Below are positions 63,898 through 64,000 of a stretch of 64,000 nt of DNA, piece by piece. The first letter of the stretch is position 1, and each line of letters opens with the position of its first letter. The translations under genes and the position numbers were made by a program. Source of the DNA: Azonexus sp. (GTDB lineage Bacteria; Pseudomonadota; Gammaproteobacteria; Burkholderiales; Rhodocyclaceae); contig JAUYSK010000007.1 in NCBI GenBank assembly GCA_030696345.1, positions 1 through 64,000 of the forward strand. The letters are read 5' to 3'. The notes below the pieces were generated by a model, which was not told the origin of the DNA, ran no database searches, and saw only the letters and a list, made by a program, of their open reading frames with translations.

Positions 63898-64000
63898 TTA
63901 ATTGACCGCAGAAGTTGAACCCAGTCTGAAGTCTTTTTCACCAGATCGGGGGCTAAAAAACGGTCATGCAACCCCCAGAATGCCGGGCCATCGAAAACCG
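63894..64000 (-). CDS. Exosortase-A-associated hydrolase 2, C-terminal fragment
   Basis: The window cuts this gene; only the last 34 codons are present, reading FDGPAFWGLHDRFLAPDLV near the edge and ending LLRSIK then TGA. FDGPAFW followed by a short helix with LVKKTSDW resembles the C terminus of the XrtA-associated hydrolase 2 group (TIGR03101 type), which typically precedes hydrolase 1. The TGA overlaps the hydrolase 1 ATG (ATGA). The identification rests on a short tail plus gene order, so it is moderate. Confidence 0.6.
   Translation of the reverse strand, partial: VFDGPAFWGLHDRFLAPDLVKKTSDWVQLLRSIK

Overview
The window reads as chromosomal DNA from a betaproteobacterium, most likely of the Rhodocyclales (Dechloromonas/Azonexus type). 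This is inferred from the gene content (a complete XrtA/PEP-CTERM exopolysaccharide locus, nadC-nnr, hom/alaA/thrC), from GC-rich codon use and from tight operons with ATGA overlaps. I found no rRNA, tRNA, CRISPR array or insertion sequence. Essentially the whole window is coding and no stretch above about 270 bases lacks a gene.

Region 1 (1-6.2 kb): an Xre/RES type II toxin-antitoxin pair with its own promoter and operator. It is followed after 7 bases by a compact operon of an ABC-2 exporter (ATPase and permease), an acyl carrier protein, a ketosynthase and a short ketosynthase-like partner. This resembles a remnant or minimal relative of aryl-polyene-type fatty acid/polyketide clusters. 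A thioredoxin-TPR chaperedoxin follows.

Region 2 (6.2-20.5 kb): mainly housekeeping genes. These are a histone-deacetylase-fold hydrolase, a large hybrid sensor kinase overlapping nnr (NAD(P)HX repair), nadC, a 45-residue membrane peptide, a methyltransferase, and thrC, hom and alaA. An accessory block lies between thrC and hom: a polytopic membrane protein, a DUF2249 protein, a small membrane protein and a ParD-like/RelE toxin-antitoxin pair. A Mth938-like protein faces alaA.

Region 3 (20.5-29.1 kb): an envelope transport locus. It has a LolA-like periplasmic protein, a LolD/MacB-type ATPase, a DUF1302 outer-membrane protein and two FtsX/MacB-type permeases. Placed inside it are a PEP-CTERM protein with a clear sigma-54 promoter and a convergent nitroreductase / ThiF-like (E1-like) pair of unknown function.

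Region 4 (29.2-51.6 kb, all plus strand): the XrtA exopolysaccharide locus. It has outer-membrane export protein, chain-length protein, tyrosine autokinase, outer-membrane beta-barrel, AAA ATPase, UDP-GlcNAc 2-epimerase, deacetylase, FemAB-like protein, glycosyltransferases, exosortase A, amidotransferase, O-glycosylation ligase-like polymerase, a second deacetylase, and an MBOAT plus SGNH-like O-acetylation pair.

Region 5 (51.7-64 kb, all minus strand): a second half of the same locus. It has a TPR protein, flippase, acyltransferase-3, glycosyltransferase, an Asn-synthetase-like protein without the N-terminal Cys, a secreted beta-helix protein, a Wzy/WaaL-like protein with an inserted periplasmic domain, an acyl carrier protein, a putative acyltransferase, and exosortase-A-associated hydrolases 1 and 2 (the latter cut by the window end).

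Together regions 3-5 describe synthesis, modification (N-deacetylation, O-acetylation, possible acyl or amino transfer), flipping, polymerisation and export of an exopolysaccharide. They also encode exosortase-dependent processing of at least one PEP-CTERM protein under probable sigma-54 control. The initiating sugar transferase and the PrsK/PrsR regulators that often accompany such loci are not in the window.
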